This document shows positions 36,767-46,266 of a stretch of DNA of 64,000 nucleotides, in pieces. The notes beneath the pieces are model-generated. The model did no database searches. It was not told the origin of the DNA and saw only the letters and a list, made by a program, of their open reading frames with translations. This stretch comes from Arthrobacter sp. N199823. GTDB lineage: Bacteria > Actinomycetota > Actinomycetes > Actinomycetales > Micrococcaceae. The stretch's first letter is position 1; each line of letters begins with the position of its first letter. The stretch is from NCBI RefSeq assembly GCF_002929705.1, contig NZ_PJIN01000009.1:92763-156762 (forward strand), read 5' to 3'. Made by a program: the position numbers and the translations under genes.

Positions 36767-36894
36767 CGTTAAGCTGATGGACGCAAGTTCCGGTGAGTCC
36801 GGGGCAATCCCGCGCTCATTGCTTTACTCTGGTTGCAAGGCTCGTCCTTTCCTGCCGGTTCTTTTCCCGCCACCTAGTGATTGTGTGCACACGC

Positions 36895-37185
36895 GTGACA
36901 ATTGTCTTTGCTCTCCTGTACCTGCTCCTGCTGCTCTACTTCTTGACGCTGCTGCTACGCATGGTCTTTGACTGGATTCAGGTGTTTGCTCGCGACTGGC
37001 GCCCCAAGGGTGCGGCTTTAGTAGGCGCCTCCGTGGTTTACCGGCTGACCGATCCGCCTTTGCGCAAGTTACGGGCCATGATTCCGCCACTTAAAATTGG
37101 GGCCGTTGCACTGGATATTGGCTTCCTTTTATTGCTTGTTGCAGTCGGCATTGGGATGAGTATCACAAGAAGTTTTGCTGGTTAG
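36895..37185 (+). CDS. YggT-family membrane protein
   Basis: The product (96 aa) has two hydrophobic regions (about 3-25 and 68-92) separated by FDWIQVFARDWRPKGAALVGASVVYRLTDPPLRKLRAMIPP, the YggT signature with the conserved TDPPL and RxxIPP residues. YggT proteins are found between sepF and divIVA in Gram-positives; function is not established, though osmotic stress and envelope roles were proposed. GTG 36895 gives the family length; GTG 36877 is an in-frame alternative. No Shine-Dalgarno is visible. Confidence 0.85.
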   Translation: MTIVFALLYLLLLLYFLTLLLRMVFDWIQVFARDWRPKGAALVGASVVYRLTDPPLRKLRAMIPPLKIGAVALDIGFLLLLVAVGIGMSITRSFAG

Positions 37186-37199
37186 TGTCGCGTCGTTAG

Positions 37200-37215
37200 T
37201 TTTCGTCGACGAAAA
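37200..37215. promoter_or_regulatory. 16-bp palindrome in the divIVA promoter region
   Basis: TTTTCGTCGACGAAAA is a perfect palindrome. A possible -10 (TATATT, 37218-37223) follows 2 bp later, so a protein bound here would overlap the promoter spacer. This suggests an operator controlling divIVA. Confidence 0.5.
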
Positions 37216-37330
37216 GTTATATTGTAAAAGCGAAAGACCCAAGTTCAGATCTCCCGATTTGTATTCGGTACCGTAGTCCGGGCAGGTTTCGGCCGGTTTC
37301 TGACTCACATAAGACCAATGAGGTGACTAG

Positions 37331-38005
37331 ATGGCGCTTACGCCAGAAGACGTTGTCAACAAGCGGTTCCAGCCGACAAAGTTTCGTGAAGGCTATGACC
37401 AGGACGAAGTCGACGATTTTCTTGACGAGATCGTCGTCGAGCTTCGCAGACTCCACCAGGAAAACGACGAGCTGCGCAAGCAGCTCGCAGACGGTGGTTC
37501 CAACACCGCAGCAGCTCCGGCTCCCGTAGCCCCGCTGCTGGCCAAGGAACCCGAGCCCGCAAAGGCCGAGCCCGTTGTCGTTAAGCCTGAGGTCAAGGAG
37601 CCTGTCAAGGCTCCTGAGCCCGTTGTTGAAGAAAAGGTAGAGGCAGCGCCTGCTCCGGCAGCTCCGCTTTCCTCCGCACAGTCAGCCAGCGGCGTTATCG
37701 CCTTGGCCGAGCGCTTGCATGACGAATACGTCAACGCCGGTGTTGAGCAGCGCGACAAGATCATTGCTGAGGCACAGATCGAAGCCAGCACGCTCGTCAA
37801 CGATGCCCAGGAGAAGAGCCGTAAGACGCTTGGCGCCCTGGAGCAGCAGCGTTCAGTGCTTGAACGTAAGGTTGAGCAGCTTCGCGGCTTCGAGCGCGAT
37901 TACCGCTCACGCCTGAAGAGCTACATCGAAGGCCAGCTGCGCGACTTGGACGCACGCGGCTCAGTGGCTGCCCCGGACTTTACCGAGAGCAGCCTGGAGT
38001 CCTAG
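37331..38005 (+). CDS. divIVA: DivIVA / Wag31 polar growth protein
   Basis: The product (224 aa) is a coiled-coil protein that binds curved membrane at poles and septa and directs peripheral wall synthesis. The N-terminal DivIVA domain PEDVVNKRFQPTKFREGYDQDEVDDFLDEI is typical. A Pro/Ala/Val/Glu-rich linker (about 55-115) separates it from a C-terminal coiled coil (ALAERLHDEYV to the end). GAGGTG lies 8 nt before ATG 37331. A TTTTCGTCGACGAAAA palindrome lies in the promoter region. Confidence 0.95.
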   Translation: MALTPEDVVNKRFQPTKFREGYDQDEVDDFLDEIVVELRRLHQENDELRKQLADGGSNTAAAPAPVAPLLAKEPEPAKAEPVVVKPEVKEPVKAPEPVVEEKVEAAPAPAAPLSSAQSASGVIALAERLHDEYVNAGVEQRDKIIAEAQIEASTLVNDAQEKSRKTLGALEQQRSVLERKVEQLRGFERDYRSRLKSYIEGQLRDLDARGSVAAPDFTESSLES

Positions 38006-38017
38006 CCTGAATAACTC

Positions 38018-38055
38018 AAAGCCGGTGGTGCAAGGAAACTTGTTCCACCGGCTTT
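38018..38055 (+). terminator. Terminator of divIVA
   Basis: AAAGCCGGTGG (38018-38028) pairs with CCACCGGCTTT (38045-38055), followed by AGTTTGTT. It lies 12 bp behind the divIVA stop and probably ends the dcw-associated transcription unit. Confidence 0.8.
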
Positions 38056-38178
38056 AGTTTGTTAAACCAGTTTTCGAAAGCGGACAACGCACAACAGCCT
38101 CGTCATGGGGCTGCCGATATAGCCGCCTATGATTGAGAAGTACCTTTTGCCCGAATCACTCAAACAACCGAAAGTGTC

Positions 38179-38799
38179 ATGAGCGAGAACTTTTTGCCGG
38201 CTACGGCACCCGCTGCCAAGTCCCGCCGCCGCCACTATTGGTGGATCTGGCTTGGCGTTGGCGCCTTTGCCTACCTATGCGACCAGCTGACCAAATGGTG
38301 GGTGAGCTCCACCATGGAAATTGGTGAGAAGATCCCCGTCATTCCAGGGGTGTTGCAGTGGTACCACATTCTCAATTCCGGTGCTGCCTTCTCCATTGGT
38401 GAGAACTTCACGTGGGTTTTCACCATCATCATGGCGTGCGTTTCCGTCGGGATCGTGATTTTCTCGCGCAGGATTGCCTCCATCTGGTGGGCTATTGGCT
38501 TAGGCCTGGTCTTGGGTGGCGCCCTCGGTAACCTGACAGACCGGCTGTTGCGTCCGCCGTCGTTCGCCATGGGGCACGTGGTTGATTTCATTTCCTTCCC
38601 CAACTTCGCCATCTTCAACATGGCAGATATGGCCGTCGTGGGCGGGGTCATTGTGATCTGCCTCCTGACCCTGTTGGGAATCGGCATGGACGGCTCCAAG
38701 GCAGCAGCGAGCACGTCCGGCAAGGCGAACGACAACGCGGCCACGGAAGCCAAGACTCCAGACGCACAGAATTCAGATAATGAGGAACGCAATGACTGA
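38179..38799 (+). CDS. lspA: Lipoprotein signal peptidase II
   Basis: This four-helix membrane aspartic protease (206 aa) removes signal peptides from diacylglyceryl-modified lipoproteins such as the two encoded in this window. Conserved blocks are [17 protein letters not shown] (first catalytic Asp), GHVVDFI and FNMADMAV (second Asp). A basic N-terminus precedes the first helix; a ~40-residue Ser/Ala/Asn tail follows the last. A possible -10 TATGAT lies near 38128. The stop overlaps rluD by 8 bp. Confidence 0.94.
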   Translation: MSENFLPATAPAAKSRRRHYWWIWLGVGAFAYLCDQLTKWWVSSTMEIGEKIPVIPGVLQWYHILNSGAAFSIGENFTWVFTIIMACVSVGIVIFSRRIASIWWAIGLGLVLGGALGNLTDRLLRPPSFAMGHVVDFISFPNFAIFNMADMAVVGGVIVICLLTLLGIGMDGSKAAASTSGKANDNAATEAKTPDAQNSDNEERND

Positions 38800-39715
38800 G
38801 ACATTCTTGATTCCGGAGGACGTTTCCGGAAGCCGGGCCGACGCCGGACTGGCAGCGCTGCTGGGCATCTCCCGGTCCGCTGCGGCACTGTTGTGCACCG
38901 AGGGTAATGTCCTGCAAAACGGTGCTGCCTTGGGTAAAAGCGACAAGTTCGTCCTGGGTGCCAGCATTCAGGTCACCATTCCTGAGCGTAAGGATCCTCT
39001 CGAGGTTGTGGTGGAGCCCGTGGACGGGTTGAATATCTTGCTCGATGACGAGCACTTCGTGGTGGTTGACAAGCCCGTGGGCGTGGCAGCACACCCCTCG
39101 CCGGGCTGGGTTGGTCCCACAGTAGTGGGCGGGCTGGCTGCGGCCGGCTTCCGCATCTCCACCTCAGGTGCGCAGGAACGGGTGGGCATTGTGCACCGTC
39201 TGGACGTGGGTACCTCCGGCGCCATGGTGGTGGCCAAGACCGAGCATGCCTACACAGTGCTCAAGCAGGCCTTCCGCGAGCGGACCGTGGAGAAGATTTA
39301 CCACGCAGTGGTTCAGGGCTTGCCCGATCCGCTTCAGGGCACCATTGATGCCCCTATCGGTCGGCACCCGGGTCATGACTGGCGCTTCGCCGTCATTGAG
39401 GATGGACGTCCCTCCATAACCCACTACGAGGTGCTGGAGGCGTTTGGCAAGGCAACACTGGTGGAGGTGCACCTGGAGACGGGCCGCACTCATCAAATCC
39501 GCGTACACTTTTCTGCGCTGCGACACCCCTGCGCCGGCGACCTGACGTATGGTGCAGACCCCTCTTTGGCTGCCGAGCTGGGGCTGACCCGCCAATGGCT
39601 GCACGCCCACAAGCTCGGATTCACGCACCCGGCCACGGGGGAGTGGGTCAGCGTCACCAGCCCGTACCCGCAAGACCTGGAGTACGCCCTGGATCACCTT
39701 CGCGGCGAACACTAG
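38792..39715 (+). CDS. rluD: 23S rRNA pseudouridine synthase (RluD family)
   Basis: The product (307 aa) should isomerise uridines in 23S rRNA helix 69. An S4-like RNA-binding domain (about 10-65; [21 protein letters not shown]) precedes the catalytic domain with [16 protein letters not shown], whose aspartate is the nucleophile, and the [12 protein letters not shown] block. ATG 38792 has GAGGA 6 nt upstream; ATG 38780 is in frame. It overlaps lspA, the common partner. Exact rRNA sites cannot be read from sequence. Confidence 0.92.
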   Translation: MTETFLIPEDVSGSRADAGLAALLGISRSAAALLCTEGNVLQNGAALGKSDKFVLGASIQVTIPERKDPLEVVVEPVDGLNILLDDEHFVVVDKPVGVAAHPSPGWVGPTVVGGLAAAGFRISTSGAQERVGIVHRLDVGTSGAMVVAKTEHAYTVLKQAFRERTVEKIYHAVVQGLPDPLQGTIDAPIGRHPGHDWRFAVIEDGRPSITHYEVLEAFGKATLVEVHLETGRTHQIRVHFSALRHPCAGDLTYGADPSLAAELGLTRQWLHAHKLGFTHPATGEWVSVTSPYPQDLEYALDHLRGEH

Positions 39716-39716
39716 C

Positions 39717-39937
39717 AACCCCGCATCACTTCCCGGCGGTTTTTCTCGAACGCCGCACCACCTTACGGCGGTTTTTCCGGAACCCCGCATCACTTCCAGG
39801 CGGTTTTTCCCGAACCCCGCACCACCTCCGTGGTGCGGGGTTCGCTAATGCCGCCGGGAAGTGGTGCGGCGTTGGCCCTCTGACGCCGTAAAGTGGTGCG
39901 GCGTTAGCTCGATGACGCCGTAAAGTGGTGCGGCGTT
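39717..39937. repeat. 32-bp-period palindromic repeat array
   Basis: Four forward units start at 39717, 39749, 39781 and 39813, and three inverted units at 39861, 39893 and 39925, every step exactly 32 bp. The core is GCCGCACCACTTTACGGCG. The fourth unit closes a perfect 13-bp hairpin (39813-39825 with 39830-39842, loop CTCC), so the whole array can fold as one long imperfect hairpin. Two more copies lie behind glsA. It fills the rluD-dnaE gap and may act as a terminator. Confidence 0.85.
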
Positions 39938-39963
39938 GGGAGAGAGGGGTGGAGAATCAGCAC

Positions 39964-39978
39964 TAGAATGGTTCGGTG
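39964..39978 (+). promoter_or_regulatory. -10 box of leaderless dnaE transcript
   Basis: TAGAAT (39964-39969) precedes GTG 39976 by exactly 6 nt. There is no Shine-Dalgarno. Confidence 0.6.
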
Positions 39979-42900
39979 GCTAGCTCATCGACTGACAGTT
40001 TTGTTCATCTTCATACGCACACCGAATATTCCATGCTGGACGGTGCGGCGCGCCTGACCGAACTCTTTGATGAGGCCAAGCGGCTCCAAATGCCCGCTCT
40101 GGCCACCACTGATCACGGTTACTTGTTTGGCGCCTTCGACTTCTGGAAAAAGGCCACCGACGCCGGCATCAAGCCCATCATTGGCGTGGAAGCTTACGTC
40201 ACCCCGGGTACGGCTCGCACCGACAAGACCAGGGTGAAGTGGCGTACGGAAGAGGCGCAGAAGAAGGACGATGTCTCCGGCGGTGGCTTCTACACGCACA
40301 TGACTCTGCTCAGCTACAACAACCAGGGCATGCGCAACTTGTTCCGCGCCTCCTCGATTGGGTCCTTGGATTCGCCCATGGGCAAGTACCCGCGCCTGGA
40401 CCGGGAGCTGCTCAACGAATACCACCCGGGACTTATTGCCACCACCGGCTGCCCCTCCGGCGAGGTCCAAACCCGTTTGCGTTTGGGCCAGTACAACGAG
40501 GCGAAGGCTGCCGCGGCCGAGTTCCAGGACATCTTCGGCAAAGAAAACTACTTCTGTGAGCTCATGGACCACGGTCTGGACATTGAGCGCCGGGTAACCA
40601 AGGATCTTCTCCGCCTCGCCAAAGAACTGGCGATTCCACTGGTTGCCACGAATGATCTGCATTACACCCACGAACACGACGCCAAGGCTCACGAGGCTCT
40701 GCTGGCGTTGCAATCGGCCTCCACACTCACCGAACCCACCTATGACCAGGGTGGCAAGCGCTTCGCCTTTAACGGCAGCGGCTACTACCTGAAATCTCCT
40801 GCGGAAATGCGGGCGCTATTCTCTGAACTCCCTGAGGCCTGCGATAACACGCTGCTGATCGCCGAGCGGTGCGAAGTTTCCTTCAACACCAACGCCAACT
40901 ACATGCCGCGGTTCCCCTGCCCGCCGGGTGACGATGAAACGTCGTGGCTTGTTAAAGAGGTCGACGCCGGGCTGAAGTACCGCTACCCCAAGGGCATCCC
41001 GGACGATGTACGTGAGCGGGCCGATTATGAGCTGGGCGTCATCATCAAGATGGGCTTCCCCGGCTACTTCCTGGTGGTTGCTGACTTCATTAACTGGTCC
41101 AAGGACCACGGCATCCGCGTTGGTCCCGGCCGAGGTTCCGGTGCCGGTTCCATGGTGGCCTACGCCATGCGCATCACCGATCTGGATCCCATCCATCACG
41201 GGCTGATCTTTGAGCGCTTCCTGAACCCTGAGCGCGTCTCCATGCCTGACTTTGACGTTGACTTCGATGATCGTCGCCGCCACGAGGTCATTAAGTATGT
41301 GACCGAAAAGTACGGCGATGAGCGCGTCGCCATGATCGTCACCTACGGCAGCATCAAGACCAAGCAGGCGTTGAAGGATGCCTCACGCGTCCTGGGCCAC
41401 CCCTTCAGCATGGGCGAAATGCTGACCAAAGCCCTTCCTCCGGCAGTCATGGCCAAGGACATCCTGCTCAATGACATTGAGAACCCCGAGGCCAAGCGCT
41501 ACAGCGAAGCGGCGGACTTCCGGAACCTGATGAACACCGATCCCGAGGCCGCCAAGGTCTTTGAACTGGGCAAGGGACTCGAAGGGCTCAAACGCCAGTG
41601 GGGTGTGCACGCCGCCGGTGTGATCATGAGCTCGGATCCCATCATCGATGTCATTCCGATCATGCGCCGCATCCAGGACGGGCAGGTCATCACCCAGTTT
41701 GACTACCCCACCAGTGAAGGCCTTGGCCTCATCAAGATGGACTTTTTGGGGCTGCGAAACCTCACCATCATCACTGACGCGCTGGAAAACATCAAAGCCA
41801 ACCAAAATGTTGACCTTGACTTGGAGACGCTGGAGCTCGACGACGTCGGATCTTATGAGCTCATGGCCCGTGGCGACACGCTGGGCGTTTTCCAGCTAGA
41901 TGGTGGCCCCATGCGCGGGCTACTCAAGCTCATGCGCCCGGATAACTTTGAAGATATCTCTGCTGTTTTGGCTCTGTACCGGCCAGGTCCCATGGGTGCC
42001 GATTCGCACACCAACTATGCCTTGCGCAAGAACGGCCTGCAGCCGATTACCCCCATCCACCCCGAGCTAGAGGAACCTCTGGCCGAGATTCTGGGTGGTA
42101 CCTACGGGCTGATCGTGTACCAAGAGCAGGTTATGTCCATTGCGCAGAAGTTGGCCGGCTATTCACTGGGCCGTGCCGACATTTTGCGCCGTGCCATGGG
42201 TAAGAAGAAGAAGTCTGAGCTGGATAAGCAGTATGCCGGCTTCCATCAGGGCATGGTGGACAATGGCTACTCCGACGCCGCTGTCACCACCCTGTGGGGC
42301 ATTTTGCTGCCGTTCTCCGATTACGCCTTCAACAAGGCCCACTCGGCGGCTTACGGCGTCATTAGTTACTGGACCGCTTACCTCAAGGCGCATTACCCGG
42401 CCGAATACATGGCTGCGCTGCTGACTAGCGTTGGTGATGACAAGGACAAGCTTGCCCTCTACCTGAACGAATGCCGCCATATGGGCATTACGGTGCTGGC
42501 TCCGGACGTGAACGAATCCGCCTTGAACTTCACTCCGGTGGGTCACGATATCCGCTTCGGTATGGGTGCCATCCGCAACGTTGGTGCCAATGTGGTCAAC
42601 GGACTGGTGGATTCGCGCAAGGAGAAGGGGAACTTTGAAAGCTTCTCCGACTTCCTGATGAAGGTTCCCGCGGTGGTCTGTAACAAACGCACCATTGAAT
42701 CTCTCGTCAAGGCCGGTGCCTTCGATTCCCTCGGTCATGCCCGGCGGGCGCTGGCCATGATTCACGAAGAAGCTGTTGACTCCGTCATTGGGATCAAACG
42801 TAACGAGGCTGTTGGCCAGTTTGACCTCTTCGCCGGCATTGGTGGGGAAGAGGAACCTGAGTCGGCTCTCATCACAGAGATCCCCGACCTGCCCGAATGG

Positions 42901-43542
42901 GAAAAGAAGGACAAGCTGGCGTTTGAACGCGACATGCTGGGCCTCTACGTTTCTGACCATCCCCTGCGTGGACTTGAAGGCATCCTCAGTCAGAACGCGG
43001 ACATGTCTATCACCCAACTCTTGGGCGACGACGGCCCCCAGGACGGGCACATCATCACCATTTCCGGCATGATCACCAACCTGCAACGTCGCATCGCCAA
43101 GAGCAGCGGTAATCCCTATGCCCGCTGTGAAATCGAGGACTTGGGCGGCTCCATTGAAGTCATGTTCTTCGGCCAGACCTACGGACCCATTGCCAACGTG
43201 TTGGCTGAGGACTTGATTGTGGTGGTCAAGGGAAGGCTCCAAAAGCGCGACGACGGTGCCGTCACCTTGAACGCCATGGAAATGACCGTCCCTGACCTCA
43301 CCGAAGGCATGTCCGGCCCGCTGGTGATCTCCATGCCCGAACATAAAGCCAACGAACAGATTCTCGAGGCGCTGAAGTCAGTGCTCAATGATCACCGCGG
43401 CAACACCGAGGTCAAGATGCACCTCGCCGGAACCCGCTCCATGAAGGTCATGAAGTTGCCATTGCACCACCGCGTCAACCCCACGCCGTCGCTCTTTGGC
43501 GACTTAAAGGTCTTGCTCGGTCCCACCTGTTTGGAAGGCTAA
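39976..43542 (+). CDS. dnaE: DNA polymerase III alpha subunit
   Basis: The product (1188 aa) is the replicative polymerase of the C family, DnaE1 type. The N-terminal PHP domain (FVHLHTHTEYSMLDG) keeps its metal ligands, which in Actinobacteria provide proofreading. The palm carries GPGRGSGAGS and PDFDVDFDDRRR with catalytic aspartates, a helix-hairpin-helix and an OB fold (IITISGMITNLQRR) follow. Length is typical of DnaE1 and longer than DnaE2 error-prone forms. The stop shares a base with the next gene. Confidence 0.97.
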   Translation: MASSSTDSFVHLHTHTEYSMLDGAARLTELFDEAKRLQMPALATTDHGYLFGAFDFWKKATDAGIKPIIGVEAYVTPGTARTDKTRVKWRTEEAQKKDDVSGGGFYTHMTLLSYNNQGMRNLFRASSIGSLDSPMGKYPRLDRELLNEYHPGLIATTGCPSGEVQTRLRLGQYNEAKAAAAEFQDIFGKENYFCELMDHGLDIERRVTKDLLRLAKELAIPLVATNDLHYTHEHDAKAHEALLALQSASTLTEPTYDQGGKRFAFNGSGYYLKSPAEMRALFSELPEACDNTLLIAERCEVSFNTNANYMPRFPCPPGDDETSWLVKEVDAGLKYRYPKGIPDDVRERADYELGVIIKMGFPGYFLVVADFINWSKDHGIRVGPGRGSGAGSMVAYAMRITDLDPIHHGLIFERFLNPERVSMPDFDVDFDDRRRHEVIKYVTEKYGDERVAMIVTYGSIKTKQALKDASRVLGHPFSMGEMLTKALPPAVMAKDILLNDIENPEAKRYSEAADFRNLMNTDPEAAKVFELGKGLEGLKRQWGVHAAGVIMSSDPIIDVIPIMRRIQDGQVITQFDYPTSEGLGLIKMDFLGLRNLTIITDALENIKANQNVDLDLETLELDDVGSYELMARGDTLGVFQLDGGPMRGLLKLMRPDNFEDISAVLALYRPGPMGADSHTNYALRKNGLQPITPIHPELEEPLAEILGGTYGLIVYQEQVMSIAQKLAGYSLGRADILRRAMGKKKKSELDKQYAGFHQGMVDNGYSDAAVTTLWGILLPFSDYAFNKAHSAAYGVISYWTAYLKAHYPAEYMAALLTSVGDDKDKLALYLNECRHMGITVLAPDVNESALNFTPVGHDIRFGMGAIRNVGANVVNGLVDSRKEKGNFESFSDFLMKVPAVVCNKRTIESLVKAGAFDSLGHARRALAMIHEEAVDSVIGIKRNEAVGQFDLFAGIGGEEEPESALITEIPDLPEWEKKDKLAFERDMLGLYVSDHPLRGLEGILSQNADMSITQLLGDDGPQDGHIITISGMITNLQRRIAKSSGNPYARCEIEDLGGSIEVMFFGQTYGPIANVLAEDLIVVVKGRLQKRDDGAVTLNAMEMTVPDLTEGMSGPLVISMPEHKANEQILEALKSVLNDHRGNTEVKMHLAGTRSMKVMKLPLHHRVNPTPSLFGDLKVLLGPTCLEG

Positions 43543-44135
43543 TGATGAACGATTCCATGGCCCGGCTAACACCGGCCACAAGGTCGCGAAAAACGAGCCG
43601 ACCCGCCGCCATTTGGCAGCGCTGGATGCGCGTCAGTTTAGCTTTGGGAGCCGTCATGGGTGCAGCATGGTTTGTGCTGGCCCCGGGCGGCGCCATTTAC
43701 GGGGATGGAAAGGACTACGCCACCTGGTTCCCTCGCGATCTGGCACTGGCTGCCCTGATGCTCGTGGCCGGTGTCTTGTCGGCAGTGCTGTTGTTGCGGC
43801 AAGGACGCAAGACTCCGCACATCTGGGGATCGGCGGCCCCAACGCTGGCCCTGCTAGTTGCCGGGCTGGCCGGCTCGGTGCTGGCCTGGCGCGTCGGTGT
43901 GTTCGCCGGAGACCTCTTCCAGACGGTGCCGGATAATCTGCCCAGCCCCAGCATGATTTTCTCGCTCCGCTCACCCGCGGTGCTCCTGCTCTGGCCGCTG
44001 GCCAGCGCGGCGGTGCTATTCGTGGTCCACTTTGCCCACTATTTGGTGCCTCCCGCCAAAGAACGTTCGGAGGCCCCATCGCCGGAGGTCACCGCGGCGC
44101 AGCAGCCTCAGGTGAGCGAAGCAGCAGTCCAGTAA
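43542..44135 (+). CDS. Four-helix membrane protein, unknown function
   Basis: I do not recognise this 197-aa protein with certainty; it resembles uncharacterised actinobacterial membrane proteins. A basic N-terminus (~25 residues) precedes hydrophobic segments at about 30-52, 66-86, 95-116 and 145-170, with an extracytoplasmic loop GGAIYGDGKDYATWFPRDLAL after the first. A Glu/Gln/Ala-rich tail ends the protein. ATG 43542 overlaps the dnaE stop by one base, so it is co-transcribed with dnaE. Nothing shows a link to replication. Confidence 0.8.
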   Translation: MMNDSMARLTPATRSRKTSRPAAIWQRWMRVSLALGAVMGAAWFVLAPGGAIYGDGKDYATWFPRDLALAALMLVAGVLSAVLLLRQGRKTPHIWGSAAPTLALLVAGLAGSVLAWRVGVFAGDLFQTVPDNLPSPSMIFSLRSPAVLLLWPLASAAVLFVVHFAHYLVPPAKERSEAPSPEVTAAQQPQVSEAAVQ

Positions 44136-44192
44136 CGGCGGCTACGGGGCCCGGACCACACGGGTGCCGGGCAACGGGTAAACTTCACTGTT

Positions 44193-45581
44193 GTGAGCAA
44201 CCTTGAAACTTCAGTGTCCGGAACCGCCAACAGCCCAGAATCCGCAGTTCGCCTGCGCCGCACGGACCTCCGCGGGCACACCCTGTCCCTGGCCGAGCTC
44301 AAAAGTGCTGTTCCCCGCACCGCCTCCGCGACCGTAACCACCGCCGAAGCCGCCGTGCAAACCATCATTGCCGATGTCCGCCGCGACGGCCACGCGGCCT
44401 TGGCTGGTCTTGCCCTCAAGTTCGACGGCGTGAGTCAAGAACATCCCCGTGTCCCGGCAGCGGCACTGGCGCAAGCGCTGGCCGAGCTGGACCCCGCCGT
44501 GCGTGCGGCGCTGGAAGAATCCATCACCCGGGCCAAAGCCTTTGCCCAAGCGCAGAAGCCGGCAGATGTTGACTATCCCATGGCTGATGGAGCAGTGGTC
44601 TCCTCCCACTGGATCCCCGTGCGTCGCGTGGGGCTCTACGTACCTGGTGGTCTCGCCGCATACCCGTCGTCGGTAGTGATGAACGTTGTTCCTGCCCTGG
44701 CTGCTGGCGTGGGGTCGGTGGCTTTGGCTTCTCCGCCGCAGAAGGAATTTGGCGGACTCCCTGACCTGACGGTCCTAGCCGCAGCAGCTCTGCTAGGCAT
44801 TGACGAGGTCTACGCCATGGGTGGCGCCCAAGCCATTGCCGCGTTCGCCTACGGGGTAGCCGCCGGCAGCTCGGAAAACGGTGGGGGAGAAGCTCTTGAA
44901 CCTGTTGACGTGGTCACTGGCCCGGGCAACATTTTTGTGGCCACCGCCAAGCGCCTGGTCAAGGGTGTTGTGGGTATTGACTCCGAAGCTGGCGCCACGG
45001 AAATTGCTGTTCTGGCAGACCACACGGCTAATCCGGTCTTTGTTGCCGCGGACCTCATTAGCCAGGCCGAGCACGATCCCAACGCCGCATCAGTTTTGGT
45101 GACCACCTCGCTGGAACTGGCGGACGCCGTCGAGCGTGAATTGGCACAGCAGGTAGCTAAAACTACTCACCGGGAACGCGTAGAGACGGCACTCAGTGGT
45201 GTGCAGTCGGGCATTGTGCTGGTGGATGACATCGCCCAGGGCGTGGCAGTGTGCAACGCTTACGCTGCCGAGCACCTCGAGGTGGTGACAGAGAATGCGC
45301 CCGGCGTTGCCGCACAAATCACCAGCGCCGGGGCCATTTTCGTGGGCGACTACAGCCCGGTGAGCCTGGGCGATTACTGTGCCGGATCCAACCACGTGCT
45401 GCCCACCAGTGGCACAGCCGCCTTCTCCTCTGGCCTGAACGTGACCACGTTCCTGCGCGCCGTGCAGCTGATCAATTACAACAAGGAAGCGCTGGCGCAA
45501 GTGGCCGGACACGTCATTACCTTGTCGCGTGCTGAAGGCCTGCCGGCGCACGGAGACGCCGTAGCTGTGCGGTTTCCTTAG
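44193..45581 (+). CDS. hisD: Histidinol dehydrogenase
   Basis: The product (462 aa) oxidises L-histidinol to L-histidine with two NAD, the last step of histidine synthesis. YVPGGLAAYPSSVVMNVVPA, GGAQAIAAFAYG, VTGPGNIFVATAKRLVKG and the zinc/catalytic block SQAEHDPNAAS, plus GSNHVLPTSGTA near the C-terminus, match the family. A -10 like TAAACT lies 8 nt before GTG 44193, so the mRNA may have almost no leader. No other his gene follows; nrdR is next. Confidence 0.95.
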   Translation: MSNLETSVSGTANSPESAVRLRRTDLRGHTLSLAELKSAVPRTASATVTTAEAAVQTIIADVRRDGHAALAGLALKFDGVSQEHPRVPAAALAQALAELDPAVRAALEESITRAKAFAQAQKPADVDYPMADGAVVSSHWIPVRRVGLYVPGGLAAYPSSVVMNVVPALAAGVGSVALASPPQKEFGGLPDLTVLAAAALLGIDEVYAMGGAQAIAAFAYGVAAGSSENGGGEALEPVDVVTGPGNIFVATAKRLVKGVVGIDSEAGATEIAVLADHTANPVFVAADLISQAEHDPNAASVLVTTSLELADAVERELAQQVAKTTHRERVETALSGVQSGIVLVDDIAQGVAVCNAYAAEHLEVVTENAPGVAAQITSAGAIFVGDYSPVSLGDYCAGSNHVLPTSGTAAFSSGLNVTTFLRAVQLINYNKEALAQVAGHVITLSRAEGLPAHGDAVAVRFP

Positions 45582-45627
45582 GCGCATGTCCGAGAGCGCT
45601 GGCGTGTCCGCACGATAATTACGCGAT

Positions 45628-45659
45628 TGTAGTTTGTTTAGTTTAGAACCTAGACTAAA
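45628..45659 (+). promoter_or_regulatory. Promoter with inverted repeat upstream of nrdR
   Basis: TTGTAG (45628-45633) and TAGACT (45651-45656) are 17 bp apart and form a plausible promoter. TTTAGTTTAG (45637-45646) and CTAGACTAAA (45650-45659) form an inverted repeat with one mismatch that overlaps the -10, a possible operator. Confidence 0.5.
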
Positions 45660-45685
45660 GATGATCTTGATTCGAAGGGGGTTGC

Positions 45686-46168
45686 ATGTATTGTCCGTTT
45701 TGCCGTAATCCCGATTCCCGGGTGGTTGATTCAAGGCTTTCAGATGACGGCTCATCCATCCGGCGACGGCGGCAGTGCACCGAGTGCGGCCGCCGATTCA
45801 GCACCATAGAAACCGCCAGCCTGTCCGTGAGCAAGCGGTCCGGAGTTGCGGAGCCGTTCAGCCGCAGCAAGGTCATCAGTGGTGTCCGTAAAGCCTGTCA
45901 GGGACGTCCCGTCACTGACGATGATCTGGCCAAGCTTGCGCAGGAAGTCGAAGAGTCCATTCGGGCCAGCGGTGCGGCTGAGATTGAGGCCAATGACGTT
46001 GGGCTGGCTATTCTGGCGCCTCTTCGACGGCTGGACTTGGTGGCCTATATGCGGTTCGCCAGTGTCTACCAAGCCTTTGAATCGCTTGAAGACTTTGAAT
46101 CGTCCATTGCCCAGCTGCGCAGCGAGGATCAGCTGCTTTCCGAGGATTCCTCCGCTGCCCAGCAATAG
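45686..46168 (+). CDS. nrdR: Transcriptional repressor NrdR
   Basis: The product (160 aa) represses ribonucleotide reductase genes in response to nucleotides. The zinc ribbon uses [17 protein letters not shown] and [13 protein letters not shown] (two CxxC pairs), followed by an ATP-cone domain ([28 protein letters not shown]). GAAGGGGG lies 6 nt before ATG 45686. Length is normal. Its ribonucleotide reductase targets are not in the window. Confidence 0.96.
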   Translation: MYCPFCRNPDSRVVDSRLSDDGSSIRRRRQCTECGRRFSTIETASLSVSKRSGVAEPFSRSKVISGVRKACQGRPVTDDDLAKLAQEVEESIRASGAAEIEANDVGLAILAPLRRLDLVAYMRFASVYQAFESLEDFESSIAQLRSEDQLLSEDSSAAQQ

Positions 46169-46205
46169 CAGCCGCTAGTGCATAAGCGGGACCTGATTTC
46201 ACACT

Positions 46206-46250
46206 AAAGGGTGTGTGCTCCGATCATCACGATTGGAGCACACACCCTTT
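46206..46250. terminator. Bidirectional terminator between nrdR and ppgK
   Basis: A perfect 16-bp stem AAAGGGTGTGTGCTCC / GGAGCACACACCCTTT with a 13-nt loop lies between the two converging genes, with A- and T-rich flanks on both strands. Confidence 0.85.
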
Positions 46251-46266
46251 ACTGTTTCGCTGAAGG

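Noticed and set aside
39717-39937. Possible CRISPR array because of the regular 32-bp period
   Set aside because: The units repeat over nearly their full length, there are no variable spacers, the orientation flips in the middle, and no cas gene is near.
42163-43344. 393-codon minus-strand frame inside dnaE
   Set aside because: Shadow of the dnaE codon pattern; no recognisable sequence and no translation signal.
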